Shown here: piece after piece, positions 21,083 to 32,698 of the stretch
How the letters are laid out: every line of letters starts with the position of its first letter
How positions within the stretch are numbered: position 1 is the first letter of the stretch
Source of the DNA: Haliclona indistincta
Taxonomy: Eukaryota > Porifera > Demospongiae > Haplosclerida > Chalinidae
Assembly (NCBI GenBank): GCA_964017065.1
Contig: OZ024785.1
Location: forward strand, 13,159,275-13,223,274
Direction of reading: 5' to 3'
Length of the DNA stretch: 64,000 nucleotides
The notes under the pieces: model-generated
Databases searched by the model: none
The model's input: the letters and a program-made list of their open reading frames with translations, nothing else
Told to the model about the DNA's origin: nothing
Position numbers and translations under genes: made by a program

Positions 21083-22667
21083 GGCACCGGCTGTAGATTA
21101 TTGTGTTAGATCAAATAATTGAAAGTGAATTCACAAAACTAAAAAAACTAACTGCAATATTGTATACTCAAAAAGTGAATTCTAGTATATCTCTTACTGG
21201 AATTATGTCTGTTTATACTGTTTCTAGAAATACAATGTTCCATCTATGGTGAGTTGTAGTTGATAGTACAGCTTCATCGCTGTAACAGTCTCTTACTGAG
21301 TGAAATTCTCACACACGTAATAATTTTATACCTAGTCAAGTGATGTCAGAGCAAAGTACTTCAGAAACAATACTGGTGTACTTGGAATTTCATGGTTGTA
21401 CTTTCATACTTTAAACATAGTGCTTAAGAATGAAATTTTTCATTGGTACCTTTGAAGTGCACGTATTCACTATACATCAAAGCACCAATTCTTACACACA
21501 AAATTAATACCTGGACAAAATGTGAAATTTTTACGTTGCGAGATTTTACTCTTACGGTACACTAACACAAAGTGCCAGAACAAGTAATCTCTTGGTGCAT
21601 ATGTGCGAGTAATAAAGTAGTTGCCTGATGGAGCTGTCCATCTATCTGTGAGTCCAGGCTCAACTGGTGGCAGTGATTACTTGTTCATTACAGTTGAACG
21701 TAGATGCTTCAACATCTAGTCACATGACTAGACTAGTCATATTGCTTTGGTTCTAGCATGACTTACGGTTCACTTTGATAGTGGACCTACAGTTGACCAC
21801 CTAAAATACTGCTAGGTTTGACTTGTACAGTAGGAACATCATGACAGTTGGGAGTCATGTGCATCTAGCAGTAGACATAGTTTATAGCTGTACAGTCATG
21901 CTAACATGATGCAATATTAACAAACAGTACAGTAAAGATAAACAATAATAGAAAGCAAACAGTTTAATAGGAAACCTCGACCCTCAGAAAGGGCAATATC
22001 CAAGTTAGTGTTTGCCAAGTCTGGAATAATGTTGATCTTGAACCGAAAAGGCAATGTATTGCTAAGCACAGTATAGGGCAAAACAAAACAGTCACGCTAA
22101 CACAATATGCCCATCTGCAATCAACAATGCTATTCTCTTTTCTTCTCAAAGCATTGAACAGTGTGTTTGTAAGTACTATGAAGAATGCTAAAACCACAAA
22201 GAGCTTCTCATTACACAGCTTTTTCAAATACGAGCACAACCAAGTGTGACTGCCAGCATACTAAATGCTCACTGTCCTATACTGAATCTGAGAAAGACAA
22301 GCTAAATGTATATGGTTTAGCAACAAATGCTATGCACTCAGGCAATATATTCTCAGTTTCTACGAGATTCTACGAAATTCCACACACTTGCTCTAAGTGC
22401 TTGGGACGTCAAAAGCATCGGCTTTCACAGTGAAATAACACCTTGAATAACCCACACGCATATGTAAAGACTGGTTTTAAATTTTAATTATAATTTGGTA
22501 AGCTACCAAGTATGCGTTATTGCTGAGAGGAACAGCGTTAGCACAAAACTTGATATAAAACAATCAACACTACAGCAGCTCATAATTAGAGTGATTACAT
22601 TACAGAGTAGAATATTAAATCTTAAACTCAAGTTGTGATTAAAAAGCTACACTGTACAGCACAGTTG
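21083..22667. other. P5-P6 spacer, no recognised feature
   Basis: About 1.6 kb between P5 and P6. I find no conserved coding frame, no inverted-repeat element and no match to the other flanks apart from a short leader next to P5. Confidence 0.4.
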
Positions 22668-24416
22668 CTATGATATAGTAAGTCGTGATAGGATTGCTCT
22701 GCGCTCTTGTAGGCATTCCTCCTCCTGGTCTAACCACTTGTCATGAGTGTCCTCAATCATCCCCTGCACATTGACTATTTCATCTCGTTGTCGGAAGCGG
22801 TAACGTCTGGACACACATGAGAACAGCACCAGAGACACCAGGATCAGAAACGCCTTCACTCCCTCGAAAATTAGCCAAGAGGTCTTTTCAATAAGAAGAG
22901 TATCTACCAAACCTACTAGTAGGTACCTGATGCTAAAGGTGGCATACCACAGACCAATGAGCAGTCCCTGGGTAGTGCGAGGAGCCTGGGCACAGATGAA
23001 CTCAAACACTGTCATGGAGACAAGCAGAGAAGAGAGACCATTGAGGAGCTGAGGAATGATTAACCACAGGTAGGTGTTGTCGACTGGATTGTCTGCAAAA
23101 TCACATGAGATGTTTGGATGTTTTAACCGAATCTTTGAGCATACGGTACCGGGGCTGAAAGCATTACTCCGAAAATTGGTTAGAACACAAGCAATTGAAC
23201 TATATTGCGACCAGTGCTTGCTGTCATGGTTGATCACTACTATTATGTACAAGACAACTTGTACTAGTGAGAGGTACAGACCAATCCACATTTTAGTGAG
23301 CATTCGAACTTTCTTGATGTAGCGACTACATTTGTTGATGATCAGTCGATACAGTGGAATACCAACCACTACAACAAGAGTGCTGATATGGAATGGATTG
23401 AGCACAATTAGTAGCAGTACTGGTAGTGAAGGACAGCTAGTCCTCTGGAGCTGATCTGGAGCAGAGTAGCCATCTCCAGCTAGATGGTATCCAAACAGAC
23501 ACAGGAGAAGAGGCAGGATGCGTAGGAATGTCTTAGTGTCCTCCACCTCCTCATTGGTAAATGGTCCTCCATATTTGTTCTTACCCAGGTCTATACGGCG
23601 TGGAATATCCTCCTCCCAGTAGGTGAAGGCACTACGATGCTGAGGGACCTTGTGGTTCCAAGAATACTTGAGCACTTTGTAGATATTCTTGAATGGGTTG
23701 AGACCTGCTCTCAGAATGTATAAGTGACGCTTTGATTTATGAAGAAGTACTAAACTGCCTACAGCAGCTAGACCAAGGATGGAAAAAAACATAAGAGCTA
23801 AAATATCTAAAATGGCACGTGATTCATTTTTGGAGAGTGAAGTCAAAATACTTTCGTTTGCTCGTAAGCAAATTCCAAGATACATCGTTACCAATTGCAC
23901 TGCATTGTGAGTCCAGTAGTACCAGTGGATGAAGGCAATCAGTTTTGGTGTAGGAGCCTCTAGTAGTTGATCCAGTCCAAATTGAATGGCATTAGCTTCA
24001 AACAGTCCCACACCAGTTGTAATTAAAGCCAGTAGTAGTACCATGGAAATATCGTGAATAAGGGTGCTTGTATGAATTCCGTGCAAGTTCCTTGGAAATA
24101 TTCCGTTAATATTAGCAATATTAGTAGAAAAAATAATGAGGAACATTAACATTCCAATAGTGCATCCAACTATCAGCATTATGAAAGAACATTTGATGGT
24201 TCGATACCTGGTGAGACAGACATCAGCTATGTAGCCAAGGAGAGGGTAGCTGAGAAACAATATGCCAAGGGTCGTGAAGTATGCAATCTTTGAGTATGAT
24301 TGTTCATACTGTTCCAAATGAATGGTTCTTGCTAGGTTCGATAGTTGAATAGTGATAGAGCAGATGATGACCACCACATGACCTGGTAGGAAAGTACGAC
24401 GAGCTGGCTGAGTCAT
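22668..24416 (-). CDS. P6: POT-like 12-TM transporter, subfamily B
   Basis: Intact 582-residue frame beginning at the ATG complementary to 24414-24416. The TM1-4 part resembles P4 (YSKIAYFTTLGILFL), whereas the TM5-6 loop resembles P5 (ICLRANESILTSLSK) and the TM9-10 loop resembles P7 (NYPNDTFSPG type, NISCDFADNP). Its 5' flank (24417-24650) is the same as that of P4 (17719-17950), so both came from one duplicated unit. Tail variants are EEECLQERR and a C-terminal RLTIS. Confidence 0.87.
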   Translation of the reverse strand: MTQPARRTFLPGHVVVIICSITIQLSNLARTIHLEQYEQSYSKIAYFTTLGILFLSYPLLGYIADVCLTRYRTIKCSFIMLIVGCTIGMLMFLIIFSTNIANINGIFPRNLHGIHTSTLIHDISMVLLLALITTGVGLFEANAIQFGLDQLLEAPTPKLIAFIHWYYWTHNAVQLVTMYLGICLRANESILTSLSKNESRAILDILALMFFSILGLAAVGSLVLLHKSKRHLYILRAGLNPFKNIYKVLKYSWNHKVPQHRSAFTYWEEDIPRRIDLGKNKYGGPFTNEEVEDTKTFLRILPLLLCLFGYHLAGDGYSAPDQLQRTSCPSLPVLLLIVLNPFHISTLVVVVGIPLYRLIINKCSRYIKKVRMLTKMWIGLYLSLVQVVLYIIVVINHDSKHWSQYSSIACVLTNFRSNAFSPGTVCSKIRLKHPNISCDFADNPVDNTYLWLIIPQLLNGLSSLLVSMTVFEFICAQAPRTTQGLLIGLWYATFSIRYLLVGLVDTLLIEKTSWLIFEGVKAFLILVSLVLFSCVSRRYRFRQRDEIVNVQGMIEDTHDKWLDQEEECLQERRAILSRLTIS

Positions 24417-24970
24417 GGCACTGACTGTTAGTAATGTAACTGAAACTGAACTTACGCCAAAACAAACTAAGTATACTAATAGTTCTGAAAGTCTAATAAT
24501 TATGATGTTTACTATGATATGTTATGAGTTCAAATGCTGTTAGATTATATAAACTGTGTTTGATATTGTTCCCTTTATGATGATGGTACATCTACTCAGC
24601 AGTGATGGATCATGGATCAAGGGCGGCAGACAGAGGGGGCTAACAAGTGACGCATCAAGCGAAGTTTTTGTTTACAGCGGAACCTCTCTAATCCAGAGGA
24701 CTTCAAATGTTAGTAATCAAATTGTATAGTAATCCGCCATGGGTACGACTTTACACAATTTTCGCACGTACGTAATTCTCTCAGGCAGTATATTAATATA
24801 TTTTTACACATACACTCATATACACTCAAAAATACAAACACTCAAATGAATGATTAAAAATTTACTAATAGTTAGGAAAACAGCTGTAAAGTGAAAACAA
24901 ATTGTGAAAGTTGAAAAATGACCCACATAGCTCATCTCAGGCACAGCATGGTAATATAATGAGTACTCAC
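24417..24970. other. P6 5' flank, duplicated before P4
   Basis: Positions 24417-24650 repeat the P4 upstream region. Near 24674 a partial end acagcggaacctctctaat resembles the terminal repeat of the MITE at 29836-30004. No gene is seen before the zinc-finger exon. Confidence 0.5.
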
Positions 24971-25612
24971 ACGTCCACATCGCTCATAGTGGTAAGCCAT
25001 TGAGATAACACTGACGGCTTGATAGGCGAGACAGCGATCACACGCAACTAGCTTGTGATATTTGATAGCTTTCCGCCATAAAGGCTTAAGATCTGATATT
25101 GGAGCATCGACCTGTATCACACACAGATACAATATCAGCGATATAAGATCTCAATATCAGATATTGTATCACAAAGAATACTTTGCACATAAAATACACA
25201 TGTGTATCACAAGCAGCTTAGATGCATTATTAGCAATGAGAGCCTAAACATTTACCAAACTACATACATGTACACTACTTACAAAATCTTAAATATAATG
25301 TAAGCTACATGTTAGAGTACTCATGTTCCTTTGAGTAGGACAAACAGTGAAAGCTAAAGGATGGAACTAAAGTCAACATAGCAATTAACTATTATGCACA
25401 CAACAATATATAGTTACAAACACTGAAGAACGTCCCTTTACTATCAGATGCAATATAGTAACACAATAACTTGATGTATACAGTTAGTTGTATTGTAAAT
25501 TAACCATGCAACAATAACGTACTGGTAGAGGGAAGTGAGTGGTTTCCTTGTGCTTCTTGAGAAGTGCTTTAGTGTTCAAACCAGCATTACACGAATTACA
25601 CTTGTACTGGAC
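24971..25612 (-). CDS. Zinc-finger exons, probably 5' part of the GTF3C2-like gene
   Basis: Two exons, 25612-25523 (30 codons) and 25111-24971 (47 codons), both phase 0 at each end with AG and GT borders. The first encodes a C2H2 finger, CNSC...HKETTH. The second encodes LVACDRC...MAYHYERCG, a finger ending in His...Cys of the kind seen in ZNF512-like proteins. They can splice in frame to the zinc-finger exon at 13876, which would place P4-P6 in the intron. No start exon was found to the right. They could instead belong to a separate zinc-finger gene. Confidence 0.65.
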
Positions 25613-25819
25613 CTGTGTATGTATGAAAGGAACATAAAATAGAATATATTATATTGCTTCAATGTATTGTTACGATTAGAGTACTGGTGCATTGTTAGGT
25701 GTCGATCGTGTATAGGCTGTACGAAAATGCACTTTTTACTTTTTTACTAGCCGCATCTGAGCATGAACACTAAAGACATGTGTTTCAGTAAGGCATTATA
25801 GCTAGAGGGATTTGATACT

Positions 25820-26095
25820 TTTACATAATGTGAGCGAATTTGAGAAAGGGGTCACTTCGCTCATGCAATTTTTGAACGCACGCCTGTTTTCAAATGGTTG
25901 CTACTCGGTCAAACATTACCGAAACTCAATCAAATTTTTGTATAATATTTGATCATTCGGCTTGCTGTATAATAAATTTTAGAGGCATGGTACTAAATTC
26001 GGCTGAATAGCAGCAAGTTGAAAACATGCGTGTGTTTGTAAACTGCAGGAGCGAAGTGATCTCTTTTCTCAAATCTGCTCACTAAATTTTCTACA
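25820..26095. repeat. Imperfect foldback, arms ~130 bp
   Basis: The segment from about 25822 (gtgagcgaatttgagaaag) reappears inverted, ending near 26095 (tttctcaaatctgctcac), including the shared core cacttcgctc/gagcgaagtg. Both arms continue through cgcctgttttcaa and ttgaaaacatgcg to a centre near 25960. It lies just upstream of the decayed gene at 26116 and could be one end of the element that carried it. Confidence 0.6.
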
Positions 26096-26115
26096 CGTGG
26101 TTAAGCATCAGCGAG

Positions 26116-27717
26116 ATGTGCTTCAACGCCAGGCAAGCTAGCCAACTTAGAGAGCACTATACTGCAGAAGTTCAAGAGTACTGCAAATTAGAGGAAATCT
26201 TAGAGGAGGTTGAGGAGGATAATGCTGATAGTGCTGTGCTGTCTGGCTCAATTACAGCTGTTCAAGATGAAATTTCTTTCCTGAAGAGTGCTACCGTGAT
26301 TAGTTTTGATAGAAAACGAGACATTCTCATTTTCAACCAAAACTGGGCAAAACATTAGTAATTCGTAAACTATAACATTACAACCTGTTGTCCGATCAGA
26401 TACCACCAACCAAGATATGCATGATCATCAAAGCTGTATTGAAATGCTTTTTGCCAAATGTGAACACAGAAGAACTGGACTTACCCAAGGAATGTTGTGC
26501 AGGCTACATGCATAGAGAAGAGCTTACAACTGTAAGCATGGCACAAGGCTTCAATATTTAGCAGTGATGCAGCGAAGAAAGAAAAATTGCACCCAAACAC
26601 AGACGGAACCACTTTGCAGCAAAGAAAGCTTGAAGGCATAGCCATAAATGAAATTGTTATATTGGTCAATGAACTCTCAGATAGAATGTCTGTATCAGAG
26701 GAACTCACTAGACTGAGAGAAATGGCACATTCAATAGGGTTACCAAATACAAATGCCATCAATTGGTCCTTGGTTTCATCCTCAAAATCTGATAGTGCAG
26801 CAACACAGAAATGGTTCAACAGGGTAATGAAGGAGCTCAAAGAAGCTGACATTCAAAGATTTGGGGAAACCTTTATTGATGATGCTCTTGAAATTTTAGA
26901 AACTTCTGTGCAATGAATCTGGGAACCAATCTAAGGAAGGCGTTTTTGTCTGCCACTATAAGAGGTTAGTACAACTGATCACCAGGAGACATGCAGTAGT
27001 AGAGAATATCATCCAGCTGATGTGCTCGTACATGTACATGAATGCTGCAAGCTCATTGGTAGACATGGTACCCCAGAATATGGCTCAGGAGTACTCAACT
27101 TTCTAGACTTTCTGGAAATAATGATTACTGATCCAAAATAAGACATGAATGAAGGAGATCTGATCTATTGAAGAGGTAGTAGGGAGACTTGATTGACAAG
27201 TAGGCAGTCGCTATTTTTTATGCATCAAAGCTTTTCTTCTGAAGGATGCTGGATTAACTTGAGTTACTTGACTACACCGGGAAGTGCAGTGACAATCAGC
27301 TGGAGAGAGAAATTTATGCAAAACTCAAGGGAAGTCTGGAACTGGTACATCTAAGGGTTGATGGGTTGATGTTTGTCCAGGTGTATGCAGACCTGATGAC
27401 ATTAATCAACTACTCTCAACAAATCAGCATTGGACATGACATGGAGCTGCTAAACTTTTTGCAAGAGATACAACGATGTTCTGGTACTCTTTTAGATTGC
27501 CAGTATCAAGTGTTCCACACAGAGAGGAGGTTGTATGGAAATGACAGTCTAGTCAACCATCGCCTACATGAAAAATCGAAGCTAGTTTACAAATTAAGTC
27601 AGAAGAATTAATCTGATGAAGATCTTTTGTATCCACTAATTGTGAAAGGAGCTGCTGAAATGGAGATGAAGTTATGTGATAGTTGGCTACGAATGTGCAA
27701 CAAAACTCTTTAAGTTA
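26116..27717 (+). pseudogene. Decayed gene of unrecognised family
   Basis: Three open stretches in different frames appear to be parts of one broken protein. The first is 26116-26358 (80 residues, rich in Glu, coiled-coil-like LEEILEEVEEDNADSA). The second is about 26575-26916, with TDGTT, INEIVILVNELSD and SSSKSDSAATQKWFNR. The third is 27366-27717, with QVFHTERRLYGNDSLVNHRL. Stops and shifts separate them. The style (TDGT start, STQKxFN core) recalls uncharacterised multicopy proteins of invertebrate genomes. I cannot name a domain and no catalytic triad is evident. Confidence 0.45.
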
Positions 27718-28788
27718 GCATAAATTATGATGAAGAAGCAGATACCTGTAGCTTCGATCTAATCCTTGACATAATACTCAGTGACCTAGTAATAGGCTTG
27801 TTAATTTCATGCAGTCAACAACTGTATAAAAATTAATAATAATTATTATTATGAGCTACAGCTCATTAGCTACTAAAAATTTAATTGGTGTATAGACCAT
27901 ATGCAATAGGTCATGGCTAGTCTCATTTCCACCCATGTACGTACATAGAAACGTCGATCTGGCCCGGGCCCCGGCCGGGAGATCATGCATACGCCATAAT
28001 TATTAATTATTATACTACTCCCTATAAAACATATACACATTCATTACTGCATCATTATACAGAGTTGGCAGGCTCACCATACTGATACATTAGTAACACA
28101 GTCATCCCTACATAGTGATACTATTGGTGAGCAGCAATGATAATAGGATCAAGTCCAACAAAATAATTTGTTGATTGAGATAATCACTGTGAGCCAGTCA
28201 GCTCATACTGCAGAATAGCAGGGTGATTTACATTGCTTAATTTTAACAAATTAATTTTCATGGCAATTCATTTGAGATCAATACAAAGAAATTTTAGAGG
28301 CTTCCCAGCCAGATGGCAAACAGTATGCATTTCGTCTGAAGTTTATATATGCACTACTTGGGTTTGTTACTTACAGAAAATCTTGGTAGGGAGACTGCCA
28401 GCTGAACGTCGATCACTTCACTCTTCGAGTAAATCAGAGTCACGAAAAAGTACACATACTATTTATGACTAGCCCTAAAACACTTGCTTGTGGAGGCAAG
28501 CTTGGGAGTCTGATCATGAGCCGTTGCCAGAACTCCAGGGACGGACCGGACGGTACCTAACAGAACACGAGCGGCCATGGGCCGTGAGGAGTCGATCATG
28601 CGCCATTATTTAACCCCTAGGTCAAAGGTCAAGAAAGTCGCAAAATTTATCTGGCGATTGCAGAGCAACAAGCAGCTGTTTCAGAGATTTGAATGTGCAG
28701 TTGTTTGGTACTCATACAGTGCTGTTTGAAACTGCAGTTAAAGCCTAGATTCCCCAACTTTGATTTTTTATACCTATAGCCAGTAAAG
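27718..28788. other. Spacer with GC-rich islands
   Basis: Mostly AT-rich with two short GC-rich islands (27960-27985 and 28540-28590), each followed by a similar gatcatgc...gcca motif, perhaps remains of one repeat. No gene is supported. Confidence 0.35.
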
Positions 28789-28936
28789 CAGCCACTGATG
28801 CAGGATGCATGGTATATTGTCCAATCAATTAAGTGTGCTACCATTCATTACCTTGTTGGTTTACATTGTGGACCAGTGGAAGATTTCTTCATCCCTACAT
28901 CCTTTTGATATTGATAGGAATTTTTTAATTTTCTTG
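28789..28936 (+). repeat. Solo half of the foldback arm
   Basis: Diverged single copy of the right arm of the 1.2 kb element (from cagccactgatg to attttcttgt), with the shared run ttggtttacattgtggacc. The partner arm is missing. It is either an old decayed insertion or a remnant of a larger one. Confidence 0.7.
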
Positions 28937-29240
28937 TATACCCAACAACAGGTTACAGCTCATAATGGGTAATCAGCAATCAATAGTTATTGGCAGAACC
29001 CAATACACCAGGTTGGTAGGTACTATCTAGGAGTAATGTTACCGGAGCACTGTCATAGCAACTTGCGCAATAGATTACATAACAGAAATGCACGAAGTAT
29101 TACTGCTTGCTGACAAAATTAATAATAATAACAATCACTATTATTGTAAAAAGTGGAGGTCTTATGGCAATTAATTTGGTTCATAAAATGCACAATTGAA
29201 CATGATGAGAAATAGTCAAGGAGTGAGTACACAGTGTTGA

Positions 29241-32200
29241 TCAGCTGGTGTGTACCAGTCTGACCAGACCACATGATAGAGCTACTACTAGCCAGCGATG
29301 ACAGTGATGGGACGGGTGCCATAACACCTGCAATGAGGACAAGATGATGAATCAGTCAACAGGACTAGAAATCACAATGGCTAGTAAAATAAAAGACAGA
29401 ATGGTTCTAGATTACTCTATGCATATGCAAGCTCCATAAGACTATACATAAGTATAGCAGAACATACTAAATAAAGCTTGGTTCACAATATGACGTTGAG
29501 CGACACTCATAACTCTTGTGCAAGCATCAAACCCCAAAATCTTGCTCAAGCTCGCAATGCTGGTTTAAAACTTAAGTACTAAAACTAAACTTAATCCATG
29601 AAGTGGTTAGGCTAAAATAGTTGGTCTGAAAATCCCAAATGATTTTTATGCTTGCACCAGCATGGTCCAGCATCACATTGTGAACAAGGCAAAAGGCATG
29701 TTTCACTGCACCTTTGTAATAGACGTGAGACCAGAGCAATCCACTGAATACTGCATTGTCTTTGGAACCTGTAACATAAAAGCAGCTCAGTATGAGGTAC
29801 ACACACATGCACTGCAGTGCCTATCCTTCAAACTACAGTGGAACCTCTATTAGAGGACACCCCTCATCCCTCTAAAATGGACACTTACTGAATCCCAAAT
29901 GTAACCCACATAATGTATATTAAACCCCTGACCAGAGGACACCCACTGTATAATGGCCGATTTTTGTTGGTCCCAATGGTGTCCGCCTTAGAGGGGCTCC
30001 ACTGTACATATAACTAGCTTTATGTACTATATGGAGTATAGTGAAATGTGTATGTACTTAGTTGCTAAGAGCAACTGCCTAACACTACTCATCTCACTAA
30101 GAAACACATCGCATGCCGACCATGCGCTAATCATCCACTGATTTACTCCAATCCGTCATAATCCATGCACGTGCAATACAGGCATATTCCAGGAGGCTGG
30201 GAATGAGGATAGTGTGTCGGCTCTCCTGGGTATGAGGCAAGTTGCTATAATCTCACCTGTGACTTATTGAAGACCAGTTTGAGAGAATCATTGTCTTCAT
30301 TTTCTTCTGATGTACTTTCTTGACTGCACCAAAACACGGTCTACCAAACAGATTAGAATAATTAAACACAAGAATATTTATAAAAAGACTACAGACTATG
30401 ATTAGCAAAAGAAAATCCTGGCTGTTGTTGCAAAAAATAACTCGTTTGTGTTCACTTTGTATAAAAGTCAACTGATAATTTATTTGAAAAGGTCCATAAA
30501 CTATGATTCTCGAAACCATGTGCTAAGTAGACCTCAAGAGACTATTACTGGACGAGTTCCGTTGCTGCGGTACCTTGTTCTTGCTACAGGCACTCTTGCT
30601 CCTCAGTGTTGTGTAGAATGAGCATTTAGTGTCAGTCACATGTAGCTCTCCTAATACTGAGCCAGTAGCTAGCTGGGAGGACCAGTTGGAATACGAACAA
30701 CTCTATGAAAGAAAATAGTTAGTAGTTGATGTCAGTTGATGTTAAAACTAGGTATTGGTAGGCTAACTAGATTGATCAAAGAGGGCAATTGTAGTCTCGT
30801 CTCCAGACCACACCATGTGCTATGCGAGAGTTGGTTTGACCGCCAAGGTCGATATTCTTGGGTCAAACGGAAATGATGACACGTGTTTACAAACAAAAAT
30901 GGTGACGCAAAGTGTTGGTAAAACATGCTGTAAGTAGAGACTAGCTGTCTACGCAGTATTTATAACACAAAGCTGTTCTACCAAGTACCGATCACTGCTA
31001 GTACTGTCTTCTTAACACCAACTATACAACATCATGACAACATGCAGCAACACACAGCATGCAGCAGTGCAGCCAAGGGAGGAGCAGAGCGTGACTTATG
31101 ACGCAATAATTCACCTCTGACCAATCAGAATCTACTGCACGTATTCCTGCAGTGTTATTGCTTCCGGCCCAAGAAACTCGACCTTAACGACCAGATCCTC
31201 TCTGGAGCTTGGCAGAAGAGGTGTGGTCTAGGGACGAGACTGGGCAGTTTGAGGACAGGATGCACAATACAATCGTCTGCACAACATAATGTTCTGTGAG
31301 TTTATTATATTAAGGCATTCAGTACACACTGAATGGATGCAATAAATGGTGTCCAGTATATTACCATGACAGGACCAGAGCTAGTGTAGATCCTACCAGG
31401 AGAACAGATCTGAGAGTTGAAGCAAAGGTACAGTGGACCATATTTTCTGAAAGAGATAGAAAGAAGATAGCAACAAATAGGTACCATGAGGCAAACAAGC
31501 TGCTGCTACTGAACAGTAACTTTACATAATTATTATGATGAAAAAGTCGGGCAATACGACATTTATTTTACCTTGGAAACCAAATTAGACGCCCTTGTGC
31601 TACGCACTCGCGAGTCTATACCATCGGTTTCCGTGGTGAAATAAAACCCGGATTACCTTTCTTTTCATCGCATAAAAACATGCGTTACAATGATACAAAT
31701 AATACGTCAATAAGAGAGATTTAAGGTACGCTTCTTGAATAACAGATAACCAGAGAAGAGAGACTAGAAGAGAATAATGTGTACTTTGATAGTCCATTTT
31801 CCTCTAGTACATGTACTCCACTCCACAGCAGAGGCCAGTGAGCCTCAGTCAACCAGTCTAGAATAGAACAACACAACAATGACATCATACTGTATGATAG
31901 AATAGTGGAAGAGGAGGAGCTTACTTTTCTCGAACTGTTCGACAGGTGTGTGAGGCTGTCTGAGGTCCCATAGGCATCCTCTCTTATCATGACCTCCTGT
32001 AAAGTAACATAACATCTACAATGAGCAAGAGGCAAAGCTGTATCTCAATATCACAGCACCATTTCCTTCAGCTGAAGTCAACCAACAATAGGCCGACCAA
32101 TTTTCGACTATTCACAAGTTGTACTCACCAGTAAACAGGAAGAAATGATCAGTAGGGCACCATGCTAGACAGCGACAGGGACCAGAGTGAGCCATGAGTA

Positions 32201-32644
32201 CAGTCTGTGAGTACACCACACCTTGAGAGTAGTCAAACTGGAATGACAGACTGGACAGCAGATCCCAAACTACCACTGAACCTGTAGAAAAGTCACACAA
32301 CAAGCACAAATCATCATATACCTATCTAGGTGTACAGAGTAGGGTTCTATTATACAATTTCTATATTTTAATTGTGGGCATTACTTAACATTTACATGGA
32401 AAGCAATCTGAGCACTGTACAATACTTCACTGTACAGCATGCGATTGATCACATACCATTTGAAAATCCAGCCGCTATTTTGCGATGACAATTTCCAGGT
32501 AGCCATGTCACACACAGGCATTGACCGTAGTGGGTGTTGTCACCACACCCACCAGGTATCAGAGTGGCTGGAACATGTACAGGTGCCACTATATCATAGT
32601 CATCATCATCACTAGTACAGCACTGAGGGTGAGGGATACTGTAT

Positions 32645-32698
<54 letters not shown>

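Noticed and set aside
29580..29770. Minus-strand exon GSKDNAVFSGLLWS, resembling the exon GSKDVLLNAGGSVWS at 10374
   Set aside because: It shares only about ten bases (ggttccaaaga), the rest does not align, and the neighbouring exons splice in phase without it. Coincidence is more likely than a duplicated exon.
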